From an uncultured Lachnospiraceae bacterium (lineage in GTDB: Bacteria > Bacillota > Clostridia > Lachnospirales > Lachnospiraceae), in assembly GCA_900544445.1 (NCBI GenBank), contig UQVK01000040.1, positions 1 to 30,011 of the forward strand: a stretch of DNA of 30,011 nucleotides, in the 5' to 3' direction. The first letter of the stretch is position 1; each line of letters starts with the position of its first letter. The translations under genes and the position numbers were made by a program. Positions 1 to 6,779 of this stretch are shown piece after piece. A model generated the notes under the pieces. It was not told the DNA's origin. It was given only the letters and a program-made list of their open reading frames with translations, and searched no databases.

Positions 1-2
1 CA

Positions 3-122
3 GCAGAGCGGGTCGGACAGACCGGGAAGAATGGACGGATGGCCGGAAAGAGCCGACAGCCGGAGACCCGTCGGAAGAAAACCATCCGGAATGTGCATCA
101 GAAGAAAACAGGAGGAAAATGA
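3..122 (+). CDS. Possible 3' end of an upstream gene (partial)
   Basis: This frame is open from the window edge and ends in a TGA that overlaps the ATG of the response regulator (ATGA at 119-122), a common arrangement for translationally coupled genes. The 39 visible residues are rich in Lys and Arg and show no recognisable domain. The response regulator's own frame is also open to the left edge, so an open frame is weak evidence here. It could be the tail of a partner gene or non-coding. Confidence 0.25.
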   Translation, partial: AERVGQTGKNGRMAGKSRQPETRRKKTIRNVHQKKTGGK

Positions 123-832
123 AACGCATTTTTTTTGTGGAAGATGATCTAAGCCTGGTGAACGGCCTTACCTTTGCCCTGAAAAAGCAGGGGTATGAGC
201 CGGATGTGGCGAGAACCGTTTTGGAGGCGGAGAAAAAATGGCAGAACGGCGGATATGATCTGGTGATCCTGGATGTCGCCCTTCCCGACGGCTCCGGCTA
301 TGAGTTTTGCAGGAGCATCCGGAAAACGTCGAAGGTGCCGGTCCTGTTTCTCACGGCGGCTGACGAGGAGACGGATATCATTATGGGGCTTGACCTGGGC
401 GGTGACGATTATATCACCAAGCCGTTCAAGCTTGCCGTATTTCTGGCGCGGGTGAATGCGCTTCTTCGAAGGGGCGGCAATTTTCAGCAGGAAAACACCG
501 GGCTGGAGTCCAATGGAATCCGGGTGGATCTTTTAAGGCAGGAGGTCTTTAAGGGGCAGGAGCGGATCGAACTGACGGCAGGGGAATACCGGCTGCTGTG
601 CCTGTTTATGGAAAATCCGGACATTGTCCTTTCGCCGGAGCAGATCCTGGGCAGGCTCTGGGACCGTGAGGAAAACTATATCAACAGCAGCACGCTTACC
701 GTATATATCCGGAGGCTTCGAGCGAAGATAGAGGACGATCCCGGCGTGCCGGAGAAGATTGTGACCGTGCGCCGCATGGGCTACAGATGGAACACTGCCG
801 GAAGCGCAGAAAAAAGCTCCGGAGCGGAATAG
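119..832 (+). CDS. OmpR/PhoB-family response regulator
   Basis: A 237-aa two-component response regulator: an N-terminal receiver domain (about 1-118) and a C-terminal winged-helix DNA-binding domain (about 130-230). The receiver has the expected acidic pair D9/D10, phospho-acceptor D52, T79 and K101 in a YITKPF motif. The output domain has the usual wing ending in VRRMGYRW. GGAGG lies unusually close (3 bases) to the ATG, but the start fits the family exactly. No histidine kinase gene follows; the next gene is on the opposite strand beyond a terminator. The cognate kinase is therefore upstream of the window, elsewhere, or lost. The family assignment is secure; target genes cannot be read from the sequence. 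Confidence 0.95.
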   Translation: MKRIFFVEDDLSLVNGLTFALKKQGYEPDVARTVLEAEKKWQNGGYDLVILDVALPDGSGYEFCRSIRKTSKVPVLFLTAADEETDIIMGLDLGGDDYITKPFKLAVFLARVNALLRRGGNFQQENTGLESNGIRVDLLRQEVFKGQERIELTAGEYRLLCLFMENPDIVLSPEQILGRLWDREENYINSSTLTVYIRRLRAKIEDDPGVPEKIVTVRRMGYRWNTAGSAEKSSGAE

Positions 833-860
833 GTGACAGAATGGAAAAATCATTGACAAC

Positions 861-914
861 GGGGATGCTTTCGGCTGAAAACAGCCATGAAAAGCATCCC
901 CGCTGTCTGTTTTT
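861..914 (+). terminator. Rho-independent terminator after the response regulator
   Basis: GGGGATGCTTT (861-871) pairs with AAAGCATCCCC (891-901), and an inner GGCTG/CAGCC closes the loop. A T-rich tail (tgtctgttttt) follows. It sits between two convergent genes. The T tail is on the plus strand, so it best serves the response regulator, but the stem could also act for the MATE gene. Confidence 0.85.
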
Positions 915-919
915 AACGC

Positions 920-2290
920 TTATTCCTGCGACGATTCTCTTATGGAAGCTGCTTCCATCCTTCTCTTCATTTCCTTTTGAAATCTGGATAGAAGAAACAG
1001 GGCGAGAACTGCAGCCAGCAGTGCGGTCCCGGCAAAGTTCATCCAGATGCCTGTAAGCCCCAGAGGCCAGAGGGCAACGATGAGGATCACGGGGAAGAGC
1101 AGAGCAGTGGAAACCGAAATGATGGAAGCGTATACGGGCATTTCCACCGCAAGCATATAGCTCTGCGTGGCAAAGGAGAACCACCTTGTCAGATAGGTGG
1201 CCGCAAACAGACGAAGTGCGCCTTCCGCCATCAGAAGAAGCTCGGTGCTGTCCCCTCCGACGAACAGATGGGTGATCTGTCCGGGGAAAAGGAAGAGAAC
1301 GGCTGCGGAAAGAACAGATAAAATACCGCTTGCTGTGAAGCAGCACCGTTCAATGGCGCTCACACGGCGGTAATTGCCTGCGCCCCAGTTATAACCCACC
1401 GCGGGCTGCAGCGAATCGCACATGCCGTAAAGCAGGGGCTGGATAAAACCGTCGGCATACATCAGGATACCGTAGACGGAGACCGCGTTTTCTCCGCCAA
1501 TGCGGAGCAGGATGGCATTCATCAGGATGGAGGTGATACGTCCCGCAATATTATTTAAAAAATTCGGACTGCCGCAGGAAATGATCTGACGGATCAGACG
1601 GATGGAGAAACGGGGCCGCCTGAAACGAAGCAGAAGTTTTCCGCGCAGGAAGGGATACAGGGCGATGAGTGCGCAGATCATCATGCCGAGGCAGGTGGCG
1701 AGCGCCGCTCCCCAGATGCCGAAGCCCAGCACGCCAAGGAAAAGGAACTCCAGGATGGCGCTCAGAGCGGACATGAGGATGTTCAGGTACATGCTTCCTC
1801 TGATCTGTCCGCAGATACGCAGGTAGTTATCCATGGCAAAGACAATGGTGGTAACGGGAGAGCAGACCGCATAAACCCGCAGATACTGGACAGCGTATTC
1901 AGCAAATACGCCTTCTGCACCCATCAGACGGATCAGAAGCGGTGCGGCCGCAAACAGGATCAGACCAACGAGAACGCCCGCACCGATGATCATGAAAACG
2001 GCGCAGGTGAAAATGTTGTTGGCCTCTTCCTCTTCCTTTTTACCGAGGCTGATGGAAATCGGCACGGAGGAACCGACACCGATCAGATCGGCCAATGCAA
2101 AATTGATGATAACAAAAGGCATGGCCAGATTCAGCGCCGCAAAGGCGGTGTCGCCCAGAAGCTGACCTACGAAGATGCCGTCCAGGAGCTGGTACAGGGC
2201 GGATGCCAGCATGCTGATTGCGCCGGGAATAGCGGCGATAAAAAACAGTTTTGTCGGTGCTACACTGGAGAATAAATACTTGGAGTCCAT
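920..2290 (-). CDS. MATE-family multidrug efflux transporter
   Basis: A 456-aa integral membrane protein with about 12 hydrophobic segments in two homologous halves. It belongs to the multi antimicrobial extrusion (MATE) family, Na+ or H+ coupled antiporters that export cationic drugs. Family-typical stretches include AALYQLLDGIFVGQLLG-like sequence near residues 30-46, the following ALNLAMPF, and QPAVGYNWGAGNYRR in the second half. Length is normal. The start lies 5 bases after the stop of the MarR gene; the likely ribosome binding site (AAAGG) overlaps the end of that gene, so the two are co-transcribed and probably translationally coupled. The context implies drug- or metabolite-induced expression through the MarR repressor. 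Confidence 0.93.
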   Translation of the reverse strand: MDSKYLFSSVAPTKLFFIAAIPGAISMLASALYQLLDGIFVGQLLGDTAFAALNLAMPFVIINFALADLIGVGSSVPISISLGKKEEEEANNIFTCAVFMIIGAGVLVGLILFAAAPLLIRLMGAEGVFAEYAVQYLRVYAVCSPVTTIVFAMDNYLRICGQIRGSMYLNILMSALSAILEFLFLGVLGFGIWGAALATCLGMMICALIALYPFLRGKLLLRFRRPRFSIRLIRQIISCGSPNFLNNIAGRITSILMNAILLRIGGENAVSVYGILMYADGFIQPLLYGMCDSLQPAVGYNWGAGNYRRVSAIERCCFTASGILSVLSAAVLFLFPGQITHLFVGGDSTELLLMAEGALRLFAATYLTRWFSFATQSYMLAVEMPVYASIISVSTALLFPVILIVALWPLGLTGIWMNFAGTALLAAVLALFLLSRFQKEMKRRMEAASIRESSQE

Positions 2291-2295
2291 GTTCC

Positions 2296-2766
2296 TTACC
2301 TTTCTTCGTTTTGTTCTGTGCCGGACATTTCGAAAATCCGGTCAAAGCCGGTTTTCAGGTTATCTGCAAAATCAGCATATGCCTGGACAAAAGCAGAGCC
2401 ATGCCGTTTTAGTGTCTGGTGGATAGCCTCTTCCTCCATCTGGTAGAGCGGCCTGAGAAGGCCTGCGGCATACTGCCTGCCCTCCGGAGTGAGACAGATC
2501 GCTTTTTCTCGGGTATGTTTTTCAATATGGAGGGTCAGATAGCCTTCTGCGGCCAGCTCCTTTACAATCGTGTTGATCGTGGTTTTCGGGATCAGCCACT
2601 CCTCGCACAGCTGCTTCTGCGAATGGGACTGCCCGTCATCGAGAGCATAGAAGATGGCAAGGGTATTGGATTTCACACCAAGCTTTCGGGCGGCCTGATA
2701 ATAAAGGCCGTCGATTCGGTTCATTGCCTGAGTCAGTTTCCGGATGGCTTCCTGATTATTGTCCAT
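2296..2766 (-). CDS. MarR-family transcriptional regulator
   Basis: A 156-aa winged-helix regulator. The core covers the HTH (QKQLCEEWLIPKTTINTIVKELAAEG) and a wing with charged residues (HIEKHTREKAICLTPEGR), typical of MarR dimers that lose DNA binding when they bind small ligands. The frame is open to 2916, but ATG 2766 (MDNNQEAIRK) is preferred: a GGGAG site precedes it by a normal spacing, and the extension would overlap the promoter and operators. It is the first gene of an operon with the MATE transporter, and two palindromes in its promoter suggest autoregulation. Confidence 0.9.
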   Translation of the reverse strand: MDNNQEAIRKLTQAMNRIDGLYYQAARKLGVKSNTLAIFYALDDGQSHSQKQLCEEWLIPKTTINTIVKELAAEGYLTLHIEKHTREKAICLTPEGRQYAAGLLRPLYQMEEEAIHQTLKRHGSAFVQAYADFADNLKTGFDRIFEMSGTEQNEER

Positions 2767-2854
2767 GAGCGTTTCTCCCATTCCTGTGGCCGCGCAGAGA
2801 TCTGTTCCCGACAGACAGTCTGCGTTACATGCGATCTGTGTTCCTGTATTTTCA

Positions 2855-2904
2855 GAGTCCGAATTCGAACTGTGTCCCGCATCGGGCATTATAGTCCGAA
2901 TTCG
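2855..2904. promoter_or_regulatory. Paired palindromic operators (predicted MarR sites)
   Basis: The 12-mer AGTCCGAATTCG occurs twice, at 2856-2867 and 2893-2904, 37 bases apart. Both contain the palindrome CGAATTCG, and the first extends to a near-perfect 16-bp palindrome (AGTCCGAATTCGAACT). One site lies inside the promoter spacer and one just downstream of the start region, as expected for a repressor that blocks its own promoter. Assignment to the adjacent MarR protein is inference. Confidence 0.7.
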
Positions 2905-2916
2905 TATTAAAGTCAA
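2888..2916 (-). promoter_or_regulatory. Sigma-70-type promoter of the marR-MATE operon
   Basis: Read on the minus strand, TTGACT (2911-2916) and TATAAT (2888-2893) are separated by exactly 17 bases, a near-consensus housekeeping promoter about 120 bases upstream of the chosen MarR start. The spacer contains one of the two CGAATTCG operators. Confidence 0.85.
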
Positions 2917-2974
2917 GCATATTTTATGTTAAGATCTTTCCGGAAAGCAGGTGCAGATCGTTTCCTTATGGAAC

Positions 2975-3003
2975 TTGACAGCATATACCCCTATAGGTAT
3001 AAT
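2975..3003 (+). promoter_or_regulatory. P-type ATPase promoter with a CsoR-like operator
   Basis: TTGACA (2975-2980) and TATAAT (2998-3003) are both consensus with a 17-base spacer. The spacer and -10 region hold the palindromic element ATACCCCTATAGGTAT (2985-3000). This C-run/G-run dyad resembles operators of the CsoR/CstR/RcnR (DUF156) repressor family, which respond to Cu(I), persulfide or Ni/Co. No such repressor gene is in the window, so the regulator must be elsewhere. Confidence 0.8.
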
Positions 3004-3061
3004 AAGTGTAGCTGAAATAGGGAAACCCGTATGGGTACAGAACAGGGAAATGAGGAAGCAT

Positions 3062-4945
3062 ATGAAGGATACAAAATTAATCCGTACACTCGAAGCTTTT
3101 CTGGAGTGGGGCGGCATGCGCAGGGAGATTATCTGTCTGGTGATTTCCGGGGCCGCTCTCATCATCAGCATTTTTGATCTGCTGCCGCTCCCCTTTGACG
3201 CGGCCTGGGCAGCCATTCTGTTGTGCGGCATTCCCATCCTGCTGGAGGCGTTCATCGGTCTCGTCACGGAATTTGACATCAAGGCGGATGTGCTGGTGTC
3301 CATTGCGCTGATCGCTTCGGTTATTATCGGAGAGGATTTTGCGGCGGGAGAGGTGGCGTTCATCATGCAGCTGGGCGCGCTGCTGGAGGATGTGACCGTT
3401 GCAAAGGCGCGGGCCGGCATTGAACGCCTGGTGCATCTGACCCCGCAGACAGCCAGAGTGATATCGGGACAGACGGAAGCACTGATTCCGGCGAGCGAGG
3501 TAAAGGTGGGAGATGTGCTCCGCGTGCTGCCCGGAGAGACGGTGCCCGTGGACGGCGTCATCCTTTCCGGACAGACCTCCATCAATCAGGCTGTTATGAC
3601 AGGAGAATCCCTGCCAGTGGATAAGGAAGCGGGAGATGAGGTGAAGAGCGGCACGGTCAACCAGTTCGGCTCCTTTGACATGAAGGCCGAAAGGGTTGGA
3701 GAGGACAGTTCCATCCAGCGCATGATCCGGCTGGTGCAGTCCGCGGACGCCGGAAAGGCGAAGATCGTTGGAATCGCCGACCGGTGGGCCACCTGGATCG
3801 TGGTGATCGCCCTCAGTGCGGCGGCGCTGACCTGGCTTTTCACCGGAGAGATCATCCGTGCAGTCACCATCCTGGTGGTATTCTGCCCCTGTGCGCTGGT
3901 GCTTGCCACGCCCACTGCGATCATGGCGGCGATCGGCAATGCGACGAAGCACGGGTTCCTGGTCCGCGAGGGCGACGCTCTGGAACGGCTCGCTGCGGTG
4001 ACTGGCATCGCCTTTGACAAGACGGGTACGCTGACAGGCGGAACGCCCCGCGTGGTGGAAACGCAGAGCGTTAAGGAAGGCCTGAGCGGAGAAGAGCTGT
4101 TTGCCCTTGCGGCCGCTGCCGAGAAGCGGTCTGAGCACCCGCTGGGAAAGGCCGTAGTGAGTTGTTATCAGGAAAAGACCGGGAAGGCGCCCGGAGAGCC
4201 GGAGCAGTTTTCCATGGTTCCGGGCCGGGGAGTGAAGGCACAGGCAGAGGGAAGGCAGATCCTTGCGGGGAACAGAGAGCTTCTTGAGGAAAACGGCGTG
4301 CCTGTGGAGGCTTCTCTCGTGGGAAAAGCGGACGTCTGCCTCGAACAGGGCTGTACCGTGATCTATCTGGCGCTGGACGGCGTGGCGGCAGGCTTTCTCG
4401 CCCTGGCGGACACCCTTCGGCCTGAGAGCGCCGGAATGATCCGGAAACTTCAGGATCTGGGCATCCGTCCGGTGCTCCTGACAGGCGATCATGTGAGCGC
4501 CGCAAACGCTATTGCTGCGAAGCTGGGCATCCGGGAGGTATATGCAGGCTGCCTGCCGGAGGATAAGCTGGAGCATATCGGTACATACCAGAAGGAAAGC
4601 GGCCCCATCTGCATGATCGGAGACGGCATCAATGATGCTCCGGCGCTGAAAAAGGCGGATGTGGGAATCGCCATGGGCGGAGTCGGAAGCGATATCGCAG
4701 TGGATGCGGCGGATATCGCGCTGGTGGATGACGAGGTGAAGGAGCTTCCGCATCTGTACGCCCTGTCACGCAGGATGATGCTCACCATCAAATGTAACCT
4801 CACCTTCTCCATGACGCTGAATTTCCTTGCGATTATTCTGGCCATCACGGGGATCCTGAATCCAGTGGTGGGCGCGCTGGTCCATAACGCCGGCTCCGTT
4901 CTGGTCATCGTCAATTCCGCCTTCCTGCTGAAGTGGAAAACATGA
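3062..4945 (+). CDS. P1B heavy-metal-translocating P-type ATPase
   Basis: A 627-aa ATP-driven metal exporter of the inner membrane. Visible motifs are TGES (180-183, actuator), CPC in the ion-binding membrane helix (275-277), DKTGTLT (phosphorylated Asp 319), HP (359-360) and GDGIND (520-525). The last helix carries HNAGSVLVIVNS instead of the MxxSS of classical Cu(I) pumps. No N-terminal heavy-metal-binding domain or CXXC is present, so the protein is shorter than typical CopA or CadA. The start is ambiguous: ATG 3062 has GAGG six bases upstream and is preferred over ATG 3050 and GTG 2951. The CPC motif suits Cu or Zn/Cd, and the CsoR-like operator favours a CsoR-family inducer, but the metal cannot be fixed. 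Confidence 0.93.
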   Translation: MKDTKLIRTLEAFLEWGGMRREIICLVISGAALIISIFDLLPLPFDAAWAAILLCGIPILLEAFIGLVTEFDIKADVLVSIALIASVIIGEDFAAGEVAFIMQLGALLEDVTVAKARAGIERLVHLTPQTARVISGQTEALIPASEVKVGDVLRVLPGETVPVDGVILSGQTSINQAVMTGESLPVDKEAGDEVKSGTVNQFGSFDMKAERVGEDSSIQRMIRLVQSADAGKAKIVGIADRWATWIVVIALSAAALTWLFTGEIIRAVTILVVFCPCALVLATPTAIMAAIGNATKHGFLVREGDALERLAAVTGIAFDKTGTLTGGTPRVVETQSVKEGLSGEELFALAAAAEKRSEHPLGKAVVSCYQEKTGKAPGEPEQFSMVPGRGVKAQAEGRQILAGNRELLEENGVPVEASLVGKADVCLEQGCTVIYLALDGVAAGFLALADTLRPESAGMIRKLQDLGIRPVLLTGDHVSAANAIAAKLGIREVYAGCLPEDKLEHIGTYQKESGPICMIGDGINDAPALKKADVGIAMGGVGSDIAVDAADIALVDDEVKELPHLYALSRRMMLTIKCNLTFSMTLNFLAIILAITGILNPVVGALVHNAGSVLVIVNSAFLLKWKT

Positions 4946-5100
4946 GCCCCATCGGGAATGTGGCCAACGACCGCTTTGACCATGTGATGAAGGTGAATAT
5001 CTGTGCGCCCATGTATGCCATGAGAAAGGCGGTACAGGTTTCCCAGGCCCGGAAGAGCTGGATAAGGCGGAAACACGCGGATGTGGGAAAATTGTTATAA
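4942..5100 (+). pseudogene. Fragment of a short-chain dehydrogenase gene
   Basis: Starting at an ATG that overlaps the ATPase stop codon (ATGA), the frame encodes about 30 residues that look like the middle of an SDR oxidoreductase: FDHVMKVNICAPMYAMRKAV corresponds to the helix and Asn segment before the catalytic Ser. The match then stops and 20 unrelated basic residues run to TAA. The Rossmann N-terminus, the catalytic YxxxK and the C-terminus are all missing. It is best read as a remnant left by rearrangement next to the ATPase gene. Confidence 0.55.
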
Positions 5101-5111
5101 TACGAAGCCAC

Positions 5112-5147
5112 AGGCCGGCCGGGAGAAGTGTCCCTGCTGGCCTTTTT
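5112..5147 (+). terminator. Rho-independent terminator downstream of the P-type ATPase
   Basis: AGGCCGGC (5112-5119) pairs with GCTGGCCT (5136-5143) with one mismatch, an inner GGGA/TCCC extends the stem, and TTTTT follows. It ends the ATPase transcription unit and the dehydrogenase fragment. Confidence 0.85.
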
Positions 5148-5152
5148 CTAAA

Positions 5153-5190
5153 TGGTTTGCCATTCGGTCCTGCGAATGGTAAAATCAAAG
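5153..5190 (+). repeat. 38-bp repeat with hairpin, copy 1
   Basis: This segment aligns without gaps to 8390-8427, with about five differences. Both contain an imperfect inverted repeat (TGCCATTC...GAATGGTA here). Copy 2 lies just upstream of the intact AAA-ATPase operon, so this copy marks the former 5' side of a second, collapsed version of that operon. Confidence 0.8.
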
Positions 5191-5204
5191 AAATAAGGAC
5201 GGGT

Positions 5205-5294
5205 AACAACGGCATTGCCTGCTTTCGGAAACAGTGCCGGATAGAACTGAAGCATATGGAAGAGCAAAGAAGAAAATCAGAGGGAGAAACAGTG
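5205..5294 (+). pseudogene. Relic of the 3' end of an AAA-ATPase/nuclease-fold gene
   Basis: Bases from 5211 match 10185 onward in the intact ATPase gene. Both encode GIACFRKQCR followed by LKHME or LRHME and a charged tail. Only this terminal part is left; the rest of the ATPase gene is absent between the 38-bp repeat and this point. The relic frame runs straight into the following 105-codon gene without a stop, so the frame looks like a longer protein from TTG 5157, but that extension is junk from the deletion. Confidence 0.7.
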
Positions 5295-5612
5295 ATGGTT
5301 GAGATTTCAAAAAAAGACTGGAAGCTGTACCGTGAGAGACTTCCGAAATGGCAGGAGCACTTCATGGAGCGGCTGACAAGGGAATATATTGAACTGTTGA
5401 ATGGCCCTGGCAATGCTTCTGACCGTTTTTGGAAACTGGAGGAACGGATCCTAAAAGATAAGAAGAATCCAGGTGTTCTGCTTCGTGTCACAAAATCAAA
5501 TGCGATTTGGGATATCGCGGTATTTGTAGGCCGCGGAATCATAACAATGGATGAACTGGATGGATTCAGTCAGGATTTGATTGAAGCGGTCAAATTGATT
5601 CTGAGTAGATAA
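5295..5612 (+). CDS. Conserved 105-aa protein, copy 1
   Basis: I do not recognise a functional family. The protein is a soluble, charged, largely helical 105-aa chain beginning MVEISKKDW and ending EAVKLILSR. It is nearly identical to the product at 11691-12008, and the two DNA copies are also closely similar, implying recent duplication or gene conversion. ATG 5295 is chosen because GGGAG (5282-5286) sits 8 bases upstream and because it matches the other copy. The intact copy is the last gene of an operon with an AAA ATPase and an AlkZ-related protein; here it follows only a relic of that ATPase. The next gene starts 11 bases after its stop. Confidence 0.8.
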   Translation: MVEISKKDWKLYRERLPKWQEHFMERLTREYIELLNGPGNASDRFWKLEERILKDKKNPGVLLRVTKSNAIWDIAVFVGRGIITMDELDGFSQDLIEAVKLILSR

Positions 5613-5623
5613 CGGTGGAGAAT

Positions 5624-6697
5624 ATGAAAGAAGAATGTCTGATCTGTAAGGCTCCCCTGGAGTATTTGCAAGAAGATATGGAAATGGAGTGCGAACTGTG
5701 CCATAAAAAAGAAAAAAGTAAAACCAGATGCATCAATGGCCATTATGTATGTAATGAATGTCATATGCAGGGGATTGACAGTCTCGTTGGCCTCTGTATG
5801 GAGGAAACATCAAAAAATCCGGCTGTGGTCCTCAATCAAATGATGCGGATGCCTTTTTGTCATATGCACGGGCCGGAGCACCATATCATGGTGGGAATGG
5901 CGCTCCTGACCGCTTATAAAAATTCCGGCGGAGAACTTGATCTGAAAAAGGTTCTGGTTGAGATGAATAATCGGGGACGTTCAGTGCCGGGCGGCGCCTG
6001 CGGGTTCTGGGGCGCCTGCGGAGCCGGACTCAGCGCAGGGATGTTTGTTTCCATTATTACCGGATCAATACCTTTGGGACAGGAAAATTTTGGGCTTTCC
6101 CATAAAATGACCGCCAGTGCGCTGGCAGCTATCGGAGAAATTGGGGGACCAAGATGCTGTAAACGTGATTCTTATCTTTCCATTCTAAAAGCAGTGGATT
6201 TCGTAAAAGAAAATTTGGGGATCTGTATGGACCAGCCCATAATCCGATGCTCTTATGGCAGTCAAAATAACCAGTGCATCGGAAAACGCTGCCCTTTTTG
6301 CAAAAAAAGAAAGAAGATCGCTTTTATTTGCGTGCACAATTCCTGCAGGAGCCAAATTGCAGAAGCGCTGGGGAAAAGATATTTATCTGATTTTTGTGAC
6401 TGTTATTCTGCGGGAACGGAGGCTAAACCGCAGATCAATCAGGATGCGGTACGTCTGCTGAAGAGAGAATACGGGATCGACATGGAAAAAGATCAGTATT
6501 CAAAATTACTTCAGGATATACCGGAAGCAGATCTTTATGTATCGATGGGATGCAATGTGGTATGCCCGAATATCCCTGGCAAAGAAATGGTTAACTGGGG
6601 ACTGGATGACCCGACAGGCAAAGACGACAGGGCTTTTCTGGAAGTGATTCAGCAGATCGAGAAGAATATACAACAATTACGAAACCAGATGGAATAG
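5624..6697 (+). CDS. DUF5714 domain fused to thioredoxin-type arsenate reductase (ArsC) domain
   Basis: A 357-aa two-domain protein. Residues 1-225 are Cys-rich: CLIC and CELC pairs, CINGHYVCNECH at 36-47, GGACGFWGACGAG at 123-135, and CIGKRCPFC at 218-226. They resemble the DUF5714 family, whose function is not established and which probably binds metal. Residues 230-355 are a low-molecular-weight-phosphatase/ArsC domain with nucleophile loop C236-V-H-N-S-C-R-S, resolving cysteines C310 and C314 (MGCNVVCP) and the acidic NWGLDDP segment. Arsenate reduction is known for such domains; it is plausible here but unproven for this fusion. ATG 5624 is preferred over GTG 5615. Confidence 0.85.
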   Translation: MKEECLICKAPLEYLQEDMEMECELCHKKEKSKTRCINGHYVCNECHMQGIDSLVGLCMEETSKNPAVVLNQMMRMPFCHMHGPEHHIMVGMALLTAYKNSGGELDLKKVLVEMNNRGRSVPGGACGFWGACGAGLSAGMFVSIITGSIPLGQENFGLSHKMTASALAAIGEIGGPRCCKRDSYLSILKAVDFVKENLGICMDQPIIRCSYGSQNNQCIGKRCPFCKKRKKIAFICVHNSCRSQIAEALGKRYLSDFCDCYSAGTEAKPQINQDAVRLLKREYGIDMEKDQYSKLLQDIPEADLYVSMGCNVVCPNIPGKEMVNWGLDDPTGKDDRAFLEVIQQIEKNIQQLRNQME

Positions 6698-6708
6698 GAG
6701 TTGTGACA

Positions 6709-6759
6709 GGCATTCGCCGGATCAATGCCAGAGACTGGATTTTTGGCCTGATGGACTAA
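6709..6759 (+). repeat. Duplicated gene-end repeat, copy 1
   Basis: This frame encodes GIRRINARDWIFGLMD followed by TAA. It matches 7748-7798, which encodes GIRRINARGWLLGLTD and TAA. Several differences are synonymous (ATT/ATC, GCC/GCT, AGA/AGG, GAC/GAT), so this was once coding sequence, the C-terminus of a gene I cannot name. The two copies bracket the acetamidase gene in the same orientation. No matching upstream coding sequence remains beside either copy. Confidence 0.75.
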
Positions 6760-6779
6760 AGGTCGAAGGAGATATTTCG

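Noticed and set aside
787..1056. Possible histidine kinase start after the response regulator
   Set aside because: The frame crosses the terminator and becomes antisense of the MATE gene; no kinase motif is present.
2767..2916. 50-residue N-terminal extension of the MarR protein
   Set aside because: It would be encoded across the promoter and both operators; the shorter start has a proper ribosome binding site.
3077..4753. Long open frame on the minus strand inside the P-type ATPase gene
   Set aside because: It is antisense to a complete P1B ATPase with all motifs; the translation is His/Arg-rich with no domain, a by-product of codon usage.
5157..5294. N-terminal extension of the first 105-aa protein from a TTG codon
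   Set aside because: The extension is explained by the 38-bp repeat and the relic of the ATPase gene end; the intact copy starts at the equivalent of 5295 with a good ribosome binding site.
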